From NCBI GenBank assembly GCA_965263375.1, contig OZ253669.1:496001-560000 (forward strand): 64,000 nucleotides of DNA. Reading direction: 5' to 3'. Source of the stretch: JAJFFW01 sp965263375. GTDB lineage: Bacteria; Pseudomonadota; Alphaproteobacteria; Caulobacterales; Parvularculaceae. This document shows, piece after piece, positions 26,883 through 36,133 of this stretch (positions are counted from its first letter, which is position 1; the number at the start of each line of letters is the position of its first letter). The position numbers and the translations under genes were made by a program. Below the pieces are notes generated by a model, which saw only the letters and a program-made list of their open reading frames with translations, ran no database searches and was not told the DNA's origin.

Positions 26883-27075
26883 GGCGTAACTATAAACCTA
26901 GTTTAAGCTTGCGACAGGCCTTGTCCTGAGATTTGTGGGATAGATTTCAACAGGGCTCCTATTAGGCATCACACTAGCGTTTTGTGTAAGCGCGGCGCCA
27001 AAGCTCATAGCTTTCTCATTAAAACTTTGCCAGAAAGACCGCTAAAAGACAGGAATGACGAGAAAGTTGAGACCA

Positions 27076-28755
27076 ATGACGAATGATGCGCCCGCCAGAG
27101 AAGCGATGGACTTTGACGTAGTGATTGTCGGCGCCGGCCCGGCCGGTCTTTCCGCCGCGATACGCCTTAAACAGCGCGCGGCTGCGGCGGGAGAAGAAAT
27201 TACCGTCGTTATTGTTGAAAAGGGGTCTGAAGTTGGGGCGCATGTCTTATCGGGCGCGGTTTTGGACCCATCTGGGATGGATGAGCTATTCCCTGATTGG
27301 AAAGACATGGGCGCGCCCCTTGATACGCCTGTCGTCTCAGAAAGCTTTAAGGTGATGGGCCCCGCGGGCTCTCTTTCATTGCCGACTTTTGCGATGCCGG
27401 CGATGGTGCAAAATCACGGCAATTACATTGTTTCAATGGGCAATGTCTGCCGCTGGCTGGCTGAGCAAGCCGAGGGGATGGAGATTGAAGTCTATCCCTG
27501 CATGGCGGCGTCTGAATATCTAACCCGTGAAGATGGCTCTGTACGCGGGGTCGTTGTTGGCGAAGTTGGTATAGGCCAAGACGGCGAGAAAAAAGATAGC
27601 TATGAGCCGGGGATGGAGCTGAACGGTAAATACGTACTTCTTGCCGAAGGGGTTCGCGGGTCACTGAGCAAACAAGTGATCGGTGCGTTTAATCTTGACG
27701 AAGGGCGAGAGCCGCAAAAATACGGCATCGGGTTAAAAGAGCTTTGGAGCATTGACCCGGCGAAAAGCCGTCCCGGCCATGTCCAGCACAGTTTTGGATG
27801 GCCGCTGGACAACCAAACCGGCGGCGGGTCATTCCTTTATCATTATAATGACAATACGGTTGCGCTTGGTTTTGTTATTCACTTGAACTACAAAAACCCG
27901 CATCTTTATCCGTATGGGGAGTTTCAGAAGTTTAAAACTCACCCAGAAATCCAAGAGCTTTTGGAAGGCGGCCAGCGTATCGCATATGGCGCACGCGCGA
28001 TTAGCGAGGGGGGATATCAAGCGGTGCCAAAGCTGACCTTCCCTGGCGGCGCACTCATTGGATGCTCAGCCGGTTTTGTGAATGTGCCGCGCATTAAGGG
28101 CAACCATAATGCGATGTTAACGGGCATTATGGCGGCGGATGCGGCTTTTGATGCGATTTCAGCGGGCCGTGAAGGCGATGAGCTTTCCGCCTATGAAGAG
28201 GCTTATCAAGCCTCAGCTGTTCGAAAAGAGCTCTACGAGGCCCGCAACGCTAAGCCGCTTTGGTCGAAATATGGCACAATCTTAGGCGGGATTTCGTTAG
28301 CCGGTCTTGACCTATGGACAAATACCATCATCAGCGGATTTTCTTTCTTCGGGACCCTTGGACACGGTAAGACAGATGCTGAAGCGACGGAGCCTGCGGC
28401 CAAGCACAAACCGATTGATTATCCGAAGCCTGATGGCGTGATTACTTTTGACCGGCTGACAAATGTTTCGTTTTCGGCGACAAACCACGAAGAAGACCAG
28501 CCAGCGCACCTTCAGCTTAAGAATGCGTCAATCCCGGTTGGGGTAAACCTGCCGACCTATGATGAGCCGGCGCAGCGCTATTGCCCTGCTGGCGTATACG
28601 AGGTCTTAACTGATGATGATGGGGCTAATCCGGTCTTCCAAATTAACGCCCAAAATTGCGTTCACTGTAAGACATGCGATATTAAAGACCCATCGCAGAA
28701 TATCGTTTGGGCGACGCCAGAAGGCGGCGGCGGACCGAACTATCCGAACATGTAA
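27076..28755 (+). CDS. electron-transfer flavoprotein:ubiquinone oxidoreductase
   Basis: Membrane-associated FAD/4Fe-4S enzyme of 559 residues passing electrons from ETF to ubiquinone in fatty-acid and amino-acid oxidation. The dinucleotide motif VVIVGAGPAGLSAAIRL is near the N-terminus. The GCSAGFVNVPRIKGNHNAM block is the ETF-QO membrane/quinone region. The C-terminus has the iron-sulfur ligands CPAGVYEV and NCVHCKTCDI with the ending GGGGPNYPNM typical of the family. ATG 27076 is preferred over ATG 27055 because homology begins at REAMDFD. Confidence 0.95.
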   Translation: MTNDAPAREAMDFDVVIVGAGPAGLSAAIRLKQRAAAAGEEITVVIVEKGSEVGAHVLSGAVLDPSGMDELFPDWKDMGAPLDTPVVSESFKVMGPAGSLSLPTFAMPAMVQNHGNYIVSMGNVCRWLAEQAEGMEIEVYPCMAASEYLTREDGSVRGVVVGEVGIGQDGEKKDSYEPGMELNGKYVLLAEGVRGSLSKQVIGAFNLDEGREPQKYGIGLKELWSIDPAKSRPGHVQHSFGWPLDNQTGGGSFLYHYNDNTVALGFVIHLNYKNPHLYPYGEFQKFKTHPEIQELLEGGQRIAYGARAISEGGYQAVPKLTFPGGALIGCSAGFVNVPRIKGNHNAMLTGIMAADAAFDAISAGREGDELSAYEEAYQASAVRKELYEARNAKPLWSKYGTILGGISLAGLDLWTNTIISGFSFFGTLGHGKTDAEATEPAAKHKPIDYPKPDGVITFDRLTNVSFSATNHEEDQPAHLQLKNASIPVGVNLPTYDEPAQRYCPAGVYEVLTDDDGANPVFQINAQNCVHCKTCDIKDPSQNIVWATPEGGGGPNYPNM

Positions 28756-28783
28756 TCCCCGCCCTGTGGGTAAGGAGAAGGCG

Positions 28784-30553
28784 TTGCGCTTCTTATTTGG
28801 TTTTTGTTTTCTTGCGGCCGCAGCTGGCTGCGCCGGAACGCCTACTTATTCAACGGCTACAGGGGATTATCTTTCCGGCCGTTTGGCTGTGCGTAAAAAT
28901 GCGGTGGGCGATGCGGCGCGGTCTTTTGGCGAGGCTTACGGGCAGGCGCCGCAAGATGTCGATCTTTTACGCAAGGCTTTTTTCTACAAATTAGCAGCGG
29001 GTGAGGTCGAGAGCGCGGTCGATCTGGCGCATCGAATTGTTGACCAAAAAGTGGATGATCCGGATGGATATGCACAGGTTTTGATCGGCGTTGCAGCGTT
29101 AAAAGCTGGCGATTATGAACGCGCCCGTCAAAGTTTTACCGCTGAGATTGGCGCGTCTTACTTAAAGTCCGCTGCTTATCTTGCTGATGTTTGGGTTGAG
29201 TATGCTTTAAACGGTCCCTTCACGGCGATCCCTTTATTGCGGCCAGATGCGCGCGACGACATTTTTAATGGGTTCAACCCGCTTCATATAGCGTTTCTTT
29301 CTACTATTGCCGGTAATGAAGAGCAGGCGGGTGCGGCATATCAATTGTCACTGTTGGGGCTTGGCGGTCCGGTTGGCCGTGAGGCGTATGGCGCCTATCT
29401 AGAACGCCGCGGTGATGCGGAGCAGGTTGAGGAATATTACAATCTTCTCGCGCGTGAAGCTGGCCCCATGCGCCGGTTGGCCGAAGCGGGGATGGCGCGG
29501 CTTGCAGCGGGAGAGCCTTCGCAAGCTTATGTTGACGTGACATCGATCCAAGGGGCGGCGATAGGTTTTTTTGCTTTTGCCGGGGCAATTTTAGATCGTA
29601 CCCTTGATGAGCGCGCGAAGGCGGAAGAAGCTGGGTTCACCCTACAAGATCCAAGTTACAATTTGCCGTTGGCGCTGGTTCAAACGGCGCTTTATCTCGA
29701 TCCGAAACTTGAGGCGGGGCATATCCTGGCGGGGCAGATTTTAAACGCCTATGGTGATTACGCTGCAGCAGCGGAGCATTTCCGTCTCATTCCTTTTGGA
29801 TCGCCTTACTTTGAGGATGCCCGCATTCAGCTCGCGCGCGCCGCGTCAGCCAATGATGAGGAAGAGCGCGCGATTGACTTGTTAAAAGAAACCGTTGCGC
29901 GTGACAAAAGTGCGGTGGCTGCAAAGCTTGCGCTTGGTAATCTTTATGCGTCGCTTGAACGTCATGACGAAGCGGTGACGCAATTTGATGCGATCATTAC
30001 TGGCTTAGGGGACGATGAATTAGGGGAGGATGCTTGGCGTTATTTCATTGCGCGCGGCGCCTCATTGTTAATGCTGAAACGTTGGCCAGAGGCGGAGGCG
30101 GACTTAAAGCGCGCAGTTGCGATCGCTCCTGAAGAGGCGACGACCTTAAACTATCTTGGTTATAGTTGGGCTGAACGCGGTGAGAATTTACAAGAAGCTT
30201 TTGAGCTAATCGAAAAAGCGGTCGCATTAGAGCCGCATTCCGGCGCCATTATTGATAGCCTTGGTTGGGCTTATTATCAGCGCGGAGATTATGAAGCGGC
30301 CGTTGGCTATCTTGAGCAGGCGGCTTCTAAAGAGCCAGCGGACCCAACGATTACGGATCATTTGGGTGATGTTTACTGGCGTCTTGGCCGCTTAATCGAG
30401 GCGCGTTATCAGTGGCGTCATGCGCTTGAGCTTGATCCAGATCCAGCATTGCGGGCAAAACTGGAGAAAAAAATCGAAAGCGGACTGGCGGACAGCACTG
30501 ATAAGCAGAGCGCAAATCAATTTACTGATAATTCAGCCCAGGTTGAAAAGTAA
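28784..30553 (+). CDS. TPR-repeat lipoprotein
   Basis: Outer-membrane or periplasmic lipoprotein of 589 residues built of tetratricopeptide repeats. I chose TTG 28784: AAGGAG lies six bases upstream and the frame then gives LRFLFGFCFLAAAAGC, a proper lipoprotein signal ending in AAGC. The longer frame back to 28613 overlaps the ETF-QO gene and is not credible. TPR units are clearest from about residue 350 to the end (for example AKLALGNLYASLERHDEAV and LGWAYYQRGDYEAAVGYLE). It ends two bases before ispE, suggesting cotranscription. The partner proteins are unknown. Confidence 0.88.
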   Translation: MRFLFGFCFLAAAAGCAGTPTYSTATGDYLSGRLAVRKNAVGDAARSFGEAYGQAPQDVDLLRKAFFYKLAAGEVESAVDLAHRIVDQKVDDPDGYAQVLIGVAALKAGDYERARQSFTAEIGASYLKSAAYLADVWVEYALNGPFTAIPLLRPDARDDIFNGFNPLHIAFLSTIAGNEEQAGAAYQLSLLGLGGPVGREAYGAYLERRGDAEQVEEYYNLLAREAGPMRRLAEAGMARLAAGEPSQAYVDVTSIQGAAIGFFAFAGAILDRTLDERAKAEEAGFTLQDPSYNLPLALVQTALYLDPKLEAGHILAGQILNAYGDYAAAAEHFRLIPFGSPYFEDARIQLARAASANDEEERAIDLLKETVARDKSAVAAKLALGNLYASLERHDEAVTQFDAIITGLGDDELGEDAWRYFIARGASLLMLKRWPEAEADLKRAVAIAPEEATTLNYLGYSWAERGENLQEAFELIEKAVALEPHSGAIIDSLGWAYYQRGDYEAAVGYLEQAASKEPADPTITDHLGDVYWRLGRLIEARYQWRHALELDPDPALRAKLEKKIESGLADSTDKQSANQFTDNSAQVEK

Positions 30554-30555
30554 AA

Positions 30556-31422
30556 ATGATAGAAGAAATCGCGCCTGCGAAGATCAATTTATATCTTCAT
30601 ATTGGTCCAACGCGTGCGGATGGCTTGCATGATTTAGCGAGTGATTTTGTTTTTGCTGAAGATGGTGATCGCTTGATCGCGCAAGAAGCGAATGGCCTTA
30701 GTCTTGAGGTTAAAGGCCCGTTTGCGGGCGCTCTTGCGGGCGAGCCAGTTGAGAGCAATTTGGTCTGGAAGGCTGCTGAGGCGCTTCAAGCATATTCAGG
30801 TGTTTCGAAAGGCGCGCGGTTGGTGCTCGATAAGCGCCTGCCTGTGGCGGCTGGGATTGGCGGCGGTTCGGCGGACGCGGCGGCTGCGTTGCGGGCATTG
30901 GTTCGTCTGTGGGATGTTAACATCAACATTTCGGATTTAAACGAGATCGCGTTTCGCCTTGGCGCAGATGTGCCAGCGTGTCTACAACGCGCGCCCATCT
31001 CCGTCACAGGCGCTGGCGAGTGTTTGGGGGCGGGACCATGCTTGCCGCCTTTATGGGTTTGTATGGTGAACCCTGGGGTCGCAATGCCCACAGGGCCAAT
31101 TTTTCGCGCTTTTGATCATTTTATGCCTTGCCCCGCAGAACCGCTATTGTGGAAACGATCCCGCATAAGCAACTATGATGATGCGCGCGCAATGATGGGT
31201 GGGACCCGGAATGACCTGGAACCTTATGCGGTCCAGCGTGCGCCGCAAATACAAACGGTGTTGAATTTTCTAACGGCGCATCCCGGCGTTCTTGCTGCGC
31301 GCATGTCAGGCAGCGGCGCCACGTCATTTGCGCTCTTTACATCATTAGCAGCGGCCCGCGCCGCTGCTAATGCGGCCCATGGCGCGGGCTGGTGGGCGAT
31401 GGCTGCGCCTTTATCTCGTTAG
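30556..31422 (+). CDS. ispE: 4-diphosphocytidyl-2-C-methyl-D-erythritol kinase
   Basis: GHMP kinase of 288 residues in the non-mevalonate isoprenoid pathway. APAKINLYLHI opens the protein, the ATP loop is PVAAGIGGGSADAAAAL, and MSGSGATSFALF is the third GHMP motif. It starts two bases after the TPR gene. The product feeds the isoprenoid pool used by the polyprenyl synthase encoded close by. Confidence 0.95.
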   Translation: MIEEIAPAKINLYLHIGPTRADGLHDLASDFVFAEDGDRLIAQEANGLSLEVKGPFAGALAGEPVESNLVWKAAEALQAYSGVSKGARLVLDKRLPVAAGIGGGSADAAAALRALVRLWDVNINISDLNEIAFRLGADVPACLQRAPISVTGAGECLGAGPCLPPLWVCMVNPGVAMPTGPIFRAFDHFMPCPAEPLLWKRSRISNYDDARAMMGGTRNDLEPYAVQRAPQIQTVLNFLTAHPGVLAARMSGSGATSFALFTSLAAARAAANAAHGAGWWAMAAPLSR

Positions 31423-31604
31423 TGGAGCAGTATATTAGTCGAGTGATGAAAACGACTTGCGATTGCGCCAAACCGCGGCTAAACGCGCATAATACTGACG
31501 CCAACTTTTGGTATGGGGCGGTGTCATAGATAGGGCCGCAAAGAGCCTAATAAAGTAAGCTGAGGCGATTGGTCAGGGCCAGTTATTCTGGGGATATAGG
31601 AACC

Positions 31605-32759
31605 GTGAATGGTCAAGTAACGCAACACAGTGCGTTAAGTATAGATGCTTTAATCGCATTGGCGGCTGGCGCCTTTGTTGCGCTCTTTATTTCGTATTTG
31701 TTGGCGCGAATTGCTGTTGATCGCAGATTTATTTTGGATCAGCCAAATAACCGGTCCAGCCATGCGGCGCCGACGCCCCGTTCTGGCGGTGTTGCGATTA
31801 TGCTCGGATGGGTGGTTGGCGGGTTTTTCTTTATCGCTTTCGCCCCCTTACTGATGAGAGGCGGCGGCGCATTCGCCCTTATTGGTCTAACAGGTCTTGC
31901 GACCGGGTTAGGGTTTATCGACGATCAATACAACTTGCCTGCCCGGATAAAATTTTTAGGTCAGGGGATTTGTGCGGCGGGCTTCGTCTATTTTTGCGGC
32001 GCCCTTGGGTGGCTGCCTCTTCCCGCTGCGGGGCTGGTTAATCTTCATGCGTACCTTGAAATCATCGCCATTGGCGTGACGGTGTTCTGGATCGTAGCTT
32101 TTATGAATGCTTATAATTTTATGGATGGCGCGAATGGGATTGCTGGGATCTGTGCGGTGATAACACTTTGCGGCCTCGCTGCGGCGAGCGCTTTTGCCAG
32201 TGTCTGGCCGGTTATGGCGTTGGCGTTAATTTTGGCTTTTGCGCTGTGTGGTTTTTTGCGATTGAATTTCCCGCTAGGGACCATTTTTATGGGCGATAGC
32301 GGCAGTCATGGGGTCGCGTTTGCATTGGCGGGGCTTGCGGTTCTTGCTGCTAACCAATCAGAAGGCGTTGTTAGTGCTTTGTTTGCGCCAACAGCGATGG
32401 CGCCATTTTTATTTGATGTGTTTTTTACGCTTGCCCATCGGTTTATTCGTGGAGAGAATATTTTTAGCGCCCACCGAGAGCACCTTTATCAACTCCTGAT
32501 CAGGGGGGGCAGGTCACATATACAAGTCACGGGGATCTATGCGGGATTGGCGCTTTTTTCCACTTTTATTGCTGCAGGGATGATGCATCTCGCCCCGTCT
32601 TGGCAGTGGGCGGCGCCCATTTGTTTGATGGCGTTGTTTTCCGCGCCCGCGTTCTTCGTGTTCAAATCTGCAAGACACGACGGCTTGTTTGATGCGAAGT
32701 CAGAGCAGCAGGTTTCGTCCGGTGCAGACGCCAGCCCTAAATCTCAAATTGTCCGATAA
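31605..32759 (+). CDS. WecA/TagO-family undecaprenyl-phosphate sugar-1-phosphate transferase
   Basis: Polytopic membrane enzyme of 384 residues that starts lipid-linked glycan synthesis on undecaprenyl phosphate. Family motifs are present: RSSHAAPTPRSGGVAI, GFIDDQYNLPARIKFL (the DD pair), NAYNFMDGANGIAG, FMGDSGSHG and the late AHREHLYQLL with HRE. The GTG at 31605 has TAGGAA four bases upstream; the frame opens at 31569. Family motifs do not fix which sugar nucleotide is used (GlcNAc or a modified hexosamine). It may initiate O-antigen or another surface glycan. No other glycan genes are adjacent. Confidence 0.85.
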   Translation: MNGQVTQHSALSIDALIALAAGAFVALFISYLLARIAVDRRFILDQPNNRSSHAAPTPRSGGVAIMLGWVVGGFFFIAFAPLLMRGGGAFALIGLTGLATGLGFIDDQYNLPARIKFLGQGICAAGFVYFCGALGWLPLPAAGLVNLHAYLEIIAIGVTVFWIVAFMNAYNFMDGANGIAGICAVITLCGLAAASAFASVWPVMALALILAFALCGFLRLNFPLGTIFMGDSGSHGVAFALAGLAVLAANQSEGVVSALFAPTAMAPFLFDVFFTLAHRFIRGENIFSAHREHLYQLLIRGGRSHIQVTGIYAGLALFSTFIAAGMMHLAPSWQWAAPICLMALFSAPAFFVFKSARHDGLFDAKSEQQVSSGADASPKSQIVR

Positions 32760-32776
32760 GGTTATTGCGACGCGTT

Positions 32777-33823
32777 TTAATAACGGCGGGAAACGGAATG
32801 CAGGGCGAGTGCACATAATGCTTGTGCATGCTCGTTTTGCGGTGCTTCGCTGATATCTTGTTGTGCTCTTTCAGCGTAACGTTTTGCGCAAGCAATGGTG
32901 TCGTCTAGGGCGTTATTCGCGATTAGAATTTCGCGCGCACGCTCAAGATCGCCATCTTCCTGTTGGCCGTCAGCGATTGTTCGGCGCCAGAATGTTTTTT
33001 CGTCAGCTGTTGCGCGATCAAGGGCGTAGACGATCGGCAAGGTCATTTTTCCCTCCCGGAAGTCATCGCCGACTGTTTTGCCAAGGTCCGCCTCAAAACC
33101 TGAATAATCAAGGGCGTCATCGATCAATTGGAAAGCGACGCCGAGATTTCGGCCATAGCGCTTTAGCGCGTCACTTTGCGTTGGTGAAGCGCCCGCAATC
33201 ATGGCGCCAGCGCAAGCGGCGGCGGCGAACAGAGCCGCCGTTTTTGACTCAACGACCGCCAAATACATATCGAAAGTGGCGTTGATATTTTTCTGCGTTG
33301 CAAGCTGTAAAACTTCGCCTTGGGCTATAACGCCAGAAGCATGGGATAATACTTTTAGAACGTCTAAATTTTTCGCCGCGACCATAAGTTCAAAAGCGCG
33401 AGAGAAAATAAAGTCGCCGACAAGAACACTCTCTTTATTGCCCCAAATAACATTCGCGGTTTGCAGCCCCCGGCGCAGGCGAGAACCATCCACAACATCA
33501 TCGTGCAAAAGCGTGGCGGCGTGGATCAGCTCAACCGCCGCTGCGAGTTTAATATGGTCGTCACCCTCATATTCGAATAAACGCGCAGCAGATAGCGTTA
33601 GAATAGGGCGCAGCCTTTTGCCGCCAGATTCTAAAAGATGGGAAGCGAGTTCCGGGATCATCGCCACCGGGGATTGCAATTGATCAAGAATGGTGGCGTT
33701 GACGAGTTGAAGATCCGCCTCATTGAGCGCGCGCAAAGCTTTAACCGATGCAACAAAGGCGTCGGCGGCGTCTTTAGGACTAGCGCCGTCAAGGGGCGAT
33801 GATGATGCTTTTGCGGGCTGCAA
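32777..33823 (-). CDS. ispB: trans-polyprenyl diphosphate synthase (octaprenyl/decaprenyl type)
   Basis: Prenyltransferase of 348 residues making the ubiquinone side chain. The first Asp-rich motif is LLHDDVVDGSRLRRG and the second LIDDALDYSG; GGKRLRPILTL is the IPP-binding region. The length fits all-trans long-chain synthases, though the chain length cannot be read from sequence here. It converges on the WecA-like gene with 17 bases between the stops. Confidence 0.9.
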   Translation of the reverse strand: MQPAKASSSPLDGASPKDAADAFVASVKALRALNEADLQLVNATILDQLQSPVAMIPELASHLLESGGKRLRPILTLSAARLFEYEGDDHIKLAAAVELIHAATLLHDDVVDGSRLRRGLQTANVIWGNKESVLVGDFIFSRAFELMVAAKNLDVLKVLSHASGVIAQGEVLQLATQKNINATFDMYLAVVESKTAALFAAAACAGAMIAGASPTQSDALKRYGRNLGVAFQLIDDALDYSGFEADLGKTVGDDFREGKMTLPIVYALDRATADEKTFWRRTIADGQQEDGDLERAREILIANNALDDTIACAKRYAERAQQDISEAPQNEHAQALCALALHSVSRRY

Positions 33824-33959
33824 AGGTGGTCTCCACGACGTTCGTGTGTCTTAAAATACATTGGGGATTTGCCCATAGCGGGTCAAGGACAGCTGTTGCG
33901 ACCGATTGCTCGGAAAAGCTTTTGTGTTGGTGATTGATGATCGACGCGATCGCGCCTAC

Positions 33960-34868
33960 ATGACGCGAATGGCTGATTTATCAAAACTGTTTGGAAAAAT
34001 TTGGCGCGCGCTTCCCTTTACTGGGGATCAAACGCCTCTCGTGACCGTGATTAATCTTTATGGCGTTATTGCTGAAAGCGGCGGCGGCCCGGGGCGCCAG
34101 CCCCTGTCTCTGTCTCGGTTGGAAAGTGTTATTGAAAAGGCTTTTAAGCCTTCAAACTTGTCGGCGGTGGCGCTCGCGATTAACTCGCCTGGCGGCTCGC
34201 CTGTTCAGTCACGCCTGATTTTTCAGGAAATTCGCCGTCATGCCGCTAAGCGCGGTGTTCCAGTGATTGCTTTTATTGAGGATGTTGGCGCATCAGGCGG
34301 CTATATTCTGGCCCTTGCGGGCGATGAAATATATGCCGATGAAAGCTCTATTGTTGGCTCCATTGGCGTTATTTCCTCCAGCTTTGGCTTCCAGGATGCA
34401 ATTTCTCGCCTTGGCGTTGAGCGCCGGGTCTATACCGCCGGGGAAAACAAAAGCCAGTTGGATCCTTTTAAGGCGGAAGATCCTGATGATGTGGCGCGAT
34501 TGGAAAAGATTTTAAATGAGCTGCACGGGCAGTTTTCAGGCCTTGTGCGTGAAAGGCGCGGCGAGAAGGCGGCAGCGAAAGACGACACTTTTACCGGCGC
34601 CTTTTGGACTGCGCCGGAGGCTCAATCTAGAGGCCTTATCGATGGTATTGGACATCTTGGAGACTTTTTGCGCGCACGTTTCGGGGATGAAGTGGTTGTT
34701 AAGCGTGTAGGCTCCGAAAAGGGGTCGCTCTTGCGCCTATTGATGAGTGGTGACGCCGACATGGGAATAGAACGGATAGAAAAGGGCGGTGTTAGTGGGT
34801 CCTTAGACCCTGATGCGGTGATTAAAACGCTCGAAAATCGTGCTTTGTGGTCACGTTTTGGGTTATAG
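33960..34868 (+). CDS. S49-family signal-peptide peptidase (SppA-like)
   Basis: Ser-Lys peptidase of 302 residues. ALAINSPGGSPVQS and the nucleophile segment EDVGASGGYILALAGDEIYAD are present, followed by GSIGVISSSFG and a lysine in TAGENKSQLDPF at the position of the general base. The short single-domain form resembles the SohB/SppA36 group. Starts are ATG 33960 (MTRMADL) or 33969; the frame opens at TTG 33906. It degrades leftover signal peptides or small membrane proteins in the inner membrane; no strong N-terminal helix is evident, so membrane attachment is uncertain. Confidence 0.88.
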   Translation: MTRMADLSKLFGKIWRALPFTGDQTPLVTVINLYGVIAESGGGPGRQPLSLSRLESVIEKAFKPSNLSAVALAINSPGGSPVQSRLIFQEIRRHAAKRGVPVIAFIEDVGASGGYILALAGDEIYADESSIVGSIGVISSSFGFQDAISRLGVERRVYTAGENKSQLDPFKAEDPDDVARLEKILNELHGQFSGLVRERRGEKAAAKDDTFTGAFWTAPEAQSRGLIDGIGHLGDFLRARFGDEVVVKRVGSEKGSLLRLLMSGDADMGIERIEKGGVSGSLDPDAVIKTLENRALWSRFGL

Positions 34869-34993
34869 AAATTAGAGCTTTTGCGCAAAGAAAGCAGGGC
34901 CACGGCCATTTTGTCGGCGTATTTGGGCTGCAGGCTATTCTCTGCTAAAATGCATGTTGTATCGATAAGGGCGCCAAGCCTTAAGGAGCTGAC

Positions 34994-35221
34994 ATGGGCG
35001 CGTTGACAGGATTTATAGCAGGTGTTGCAACGATGGCGGCAGGCATCGCCGTCGTGCGGTATGCTGAGCGTCAGGTAAGGTCTTTTTACAAAAGTTTTAA
35101 TCAGTCCGATCACCGTAACGGTTCGCAAGCGGATGCGCCTGTCGTAATCGATTTTGAGCGTGATCCGGTTTCTGGCTCCTATCGCTTAAGGGATCGCGCC
35201 AGCGCTGACAGAGCAAGGTAA
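34994..35221 (+). CDS. small membrane protein, unknown function
   Basis: Protein of 75 residues with one hydrophobic segment at residues 3-21 (ALTGFIAGVATMAAGIAVV) and a basic, polar tail. AAGGAG lies six bases before ATG 34994, so translation is credible. I do not recognise the family. It lies 125 bases after the S49 peptidase on the same strand. Confidence 0.65.
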   Translation: MGALTGFIAGVATMAAGIAVVRYAERQVRSFYKSFNQSDHRNGSQADAPVVIDFERDPVSGSYRLRDRASADRAR

Positions 35222-35543
35222 AAATTTTTCGTTCAATCAGCAGTAGAAGCGCTCTTGCTCTGCAAAATATCCCCTTCGCGCCTGTTAACAAATTTGCCCA
35301 AAATTCCGCCTCCTAAAGCGACAAAATAGCTTTTCTGGAAAGTGGTTGAGCTCTTCTGGTTAAGCCCTTGTTAAGGGTATGCAGCTTTTGCGAGTGAAGG
35401 CATTCTTGTTGCTCTCTGTAGGGATCTTTAAATTTTGCAACGCAGCAAAGAAGTTCTTTGTATTTTAAGATCGAAGCGCCTATTAGACTAGATCTTAACC
35501 AAGGCGCCATAGTCTTTCGGTAAAAGTTAGAGTTGTACCCCCC
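35222..35543. other. 322-base non-coding gap
   Basis: No credible gene. The region is AT-rich and has a short inverted repeat CCTTGTTAAGG around 35367-35377. It probably carries the promoter of the exonuclease gene. Open frames here on the minus strand lack ribosome binding sites and a coding-like composition. Confidence 0.5.
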
Positions 35544-36077
35544 ATGGTGATGAACAGATTGCAAAACCCGACCCTAGAGGCGCCAAGTGAAAGTATCGCT
35601 TTTATTGATTTAGAGGCGTCCGGTCTGCATGCACGCTCATGGCCCGTTGAGGTTGGTTGGGCGTTTTTAAGTGGTGATCCGATTTCATACCTCGTGTGTC
35701 CTCAAGATGATTGGCTAAACGAGGGATGGGACGAGAACGCAGAAAAAATACATGGCCTGTCGAAAGATTTTCTCCTGCGTGAAGGATCTAGCCCTATTGT
35801 TATCTGTACACGCCTTAATGAAGCGTTGAGTAACGTTGATGTTTATTCAGATGCGCCCGATTGGGATTCATTTTGGCTTTATCGTCTTTACCGCGCGGCA
35901 AACTTACGCCCTGCTTTTGCGTTAAACAGTTTTGGCGATCTTATGCGCCCTTATTCCGAGAATGATAAAGACGCTGCTCTAATAGAAGCGGCTGACCGTT
36001 TGGCGCCGCGTCGCCATCGTGCAGCGGCGGACGCACGCCATTTGCAAACCCTTTATAGTCTTGCCAGACAAGCTTAG
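35544..36077 (+). CDS. DEDDh 3'-5' exonuclease-like protein
   Basis: Protein of 177 residues with the three DnaQ/RNase T exonuclease motifs. Exo I is FIDLEASGL (Asp and Glu), Exo II includes DAPDWDSFWL, and Exo III is HRAAADARHL with the His and Asp of the DEDDh type. No other domain is present, so it is a stand-alone nuclease, not a polymerase subunit. The substrate is unknown. ATG 35544 and ATG 35550 are both possible; neither has a strong ribosome binding site. Confidence 0.8.
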   Translation: MVMNRLQNPTLEAPSESIAFIDLEASGLHARSWPVEVGWAFLSGDPISYLVCPQDDWLNEGWDENAEKIHGLSKDFLLREGSSPIVICTRLNEALSNVDVYSDAPDWDSFWLYRLYRAANLRPAFALNSFGDLMRPYSENDKDAALIEAADRLAPRRHRAAADARHLQTLYSLARQA

Positions 36078-36133
36078 GGGCGATTTTCATTTTTTTCTCG
36101 CCTGCGCAGATAGCCTCACATTAGGAATGGCCT

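Noticed and set aside
28613..28783. N-terminal extension of the TPR gene back into the ETF-QO gene
   Set aside because: The extension has no signal peptide, overlaps ETF-QO by 140 bases, and TTG 28784 has a good ribosome binding site and lipoprotein signal.
28784..30553. TPR lipoprotein as the missing TadD
   Set aside because: It is far from the tad locus, longer than TadD, and in a different transcription unit with ispE.
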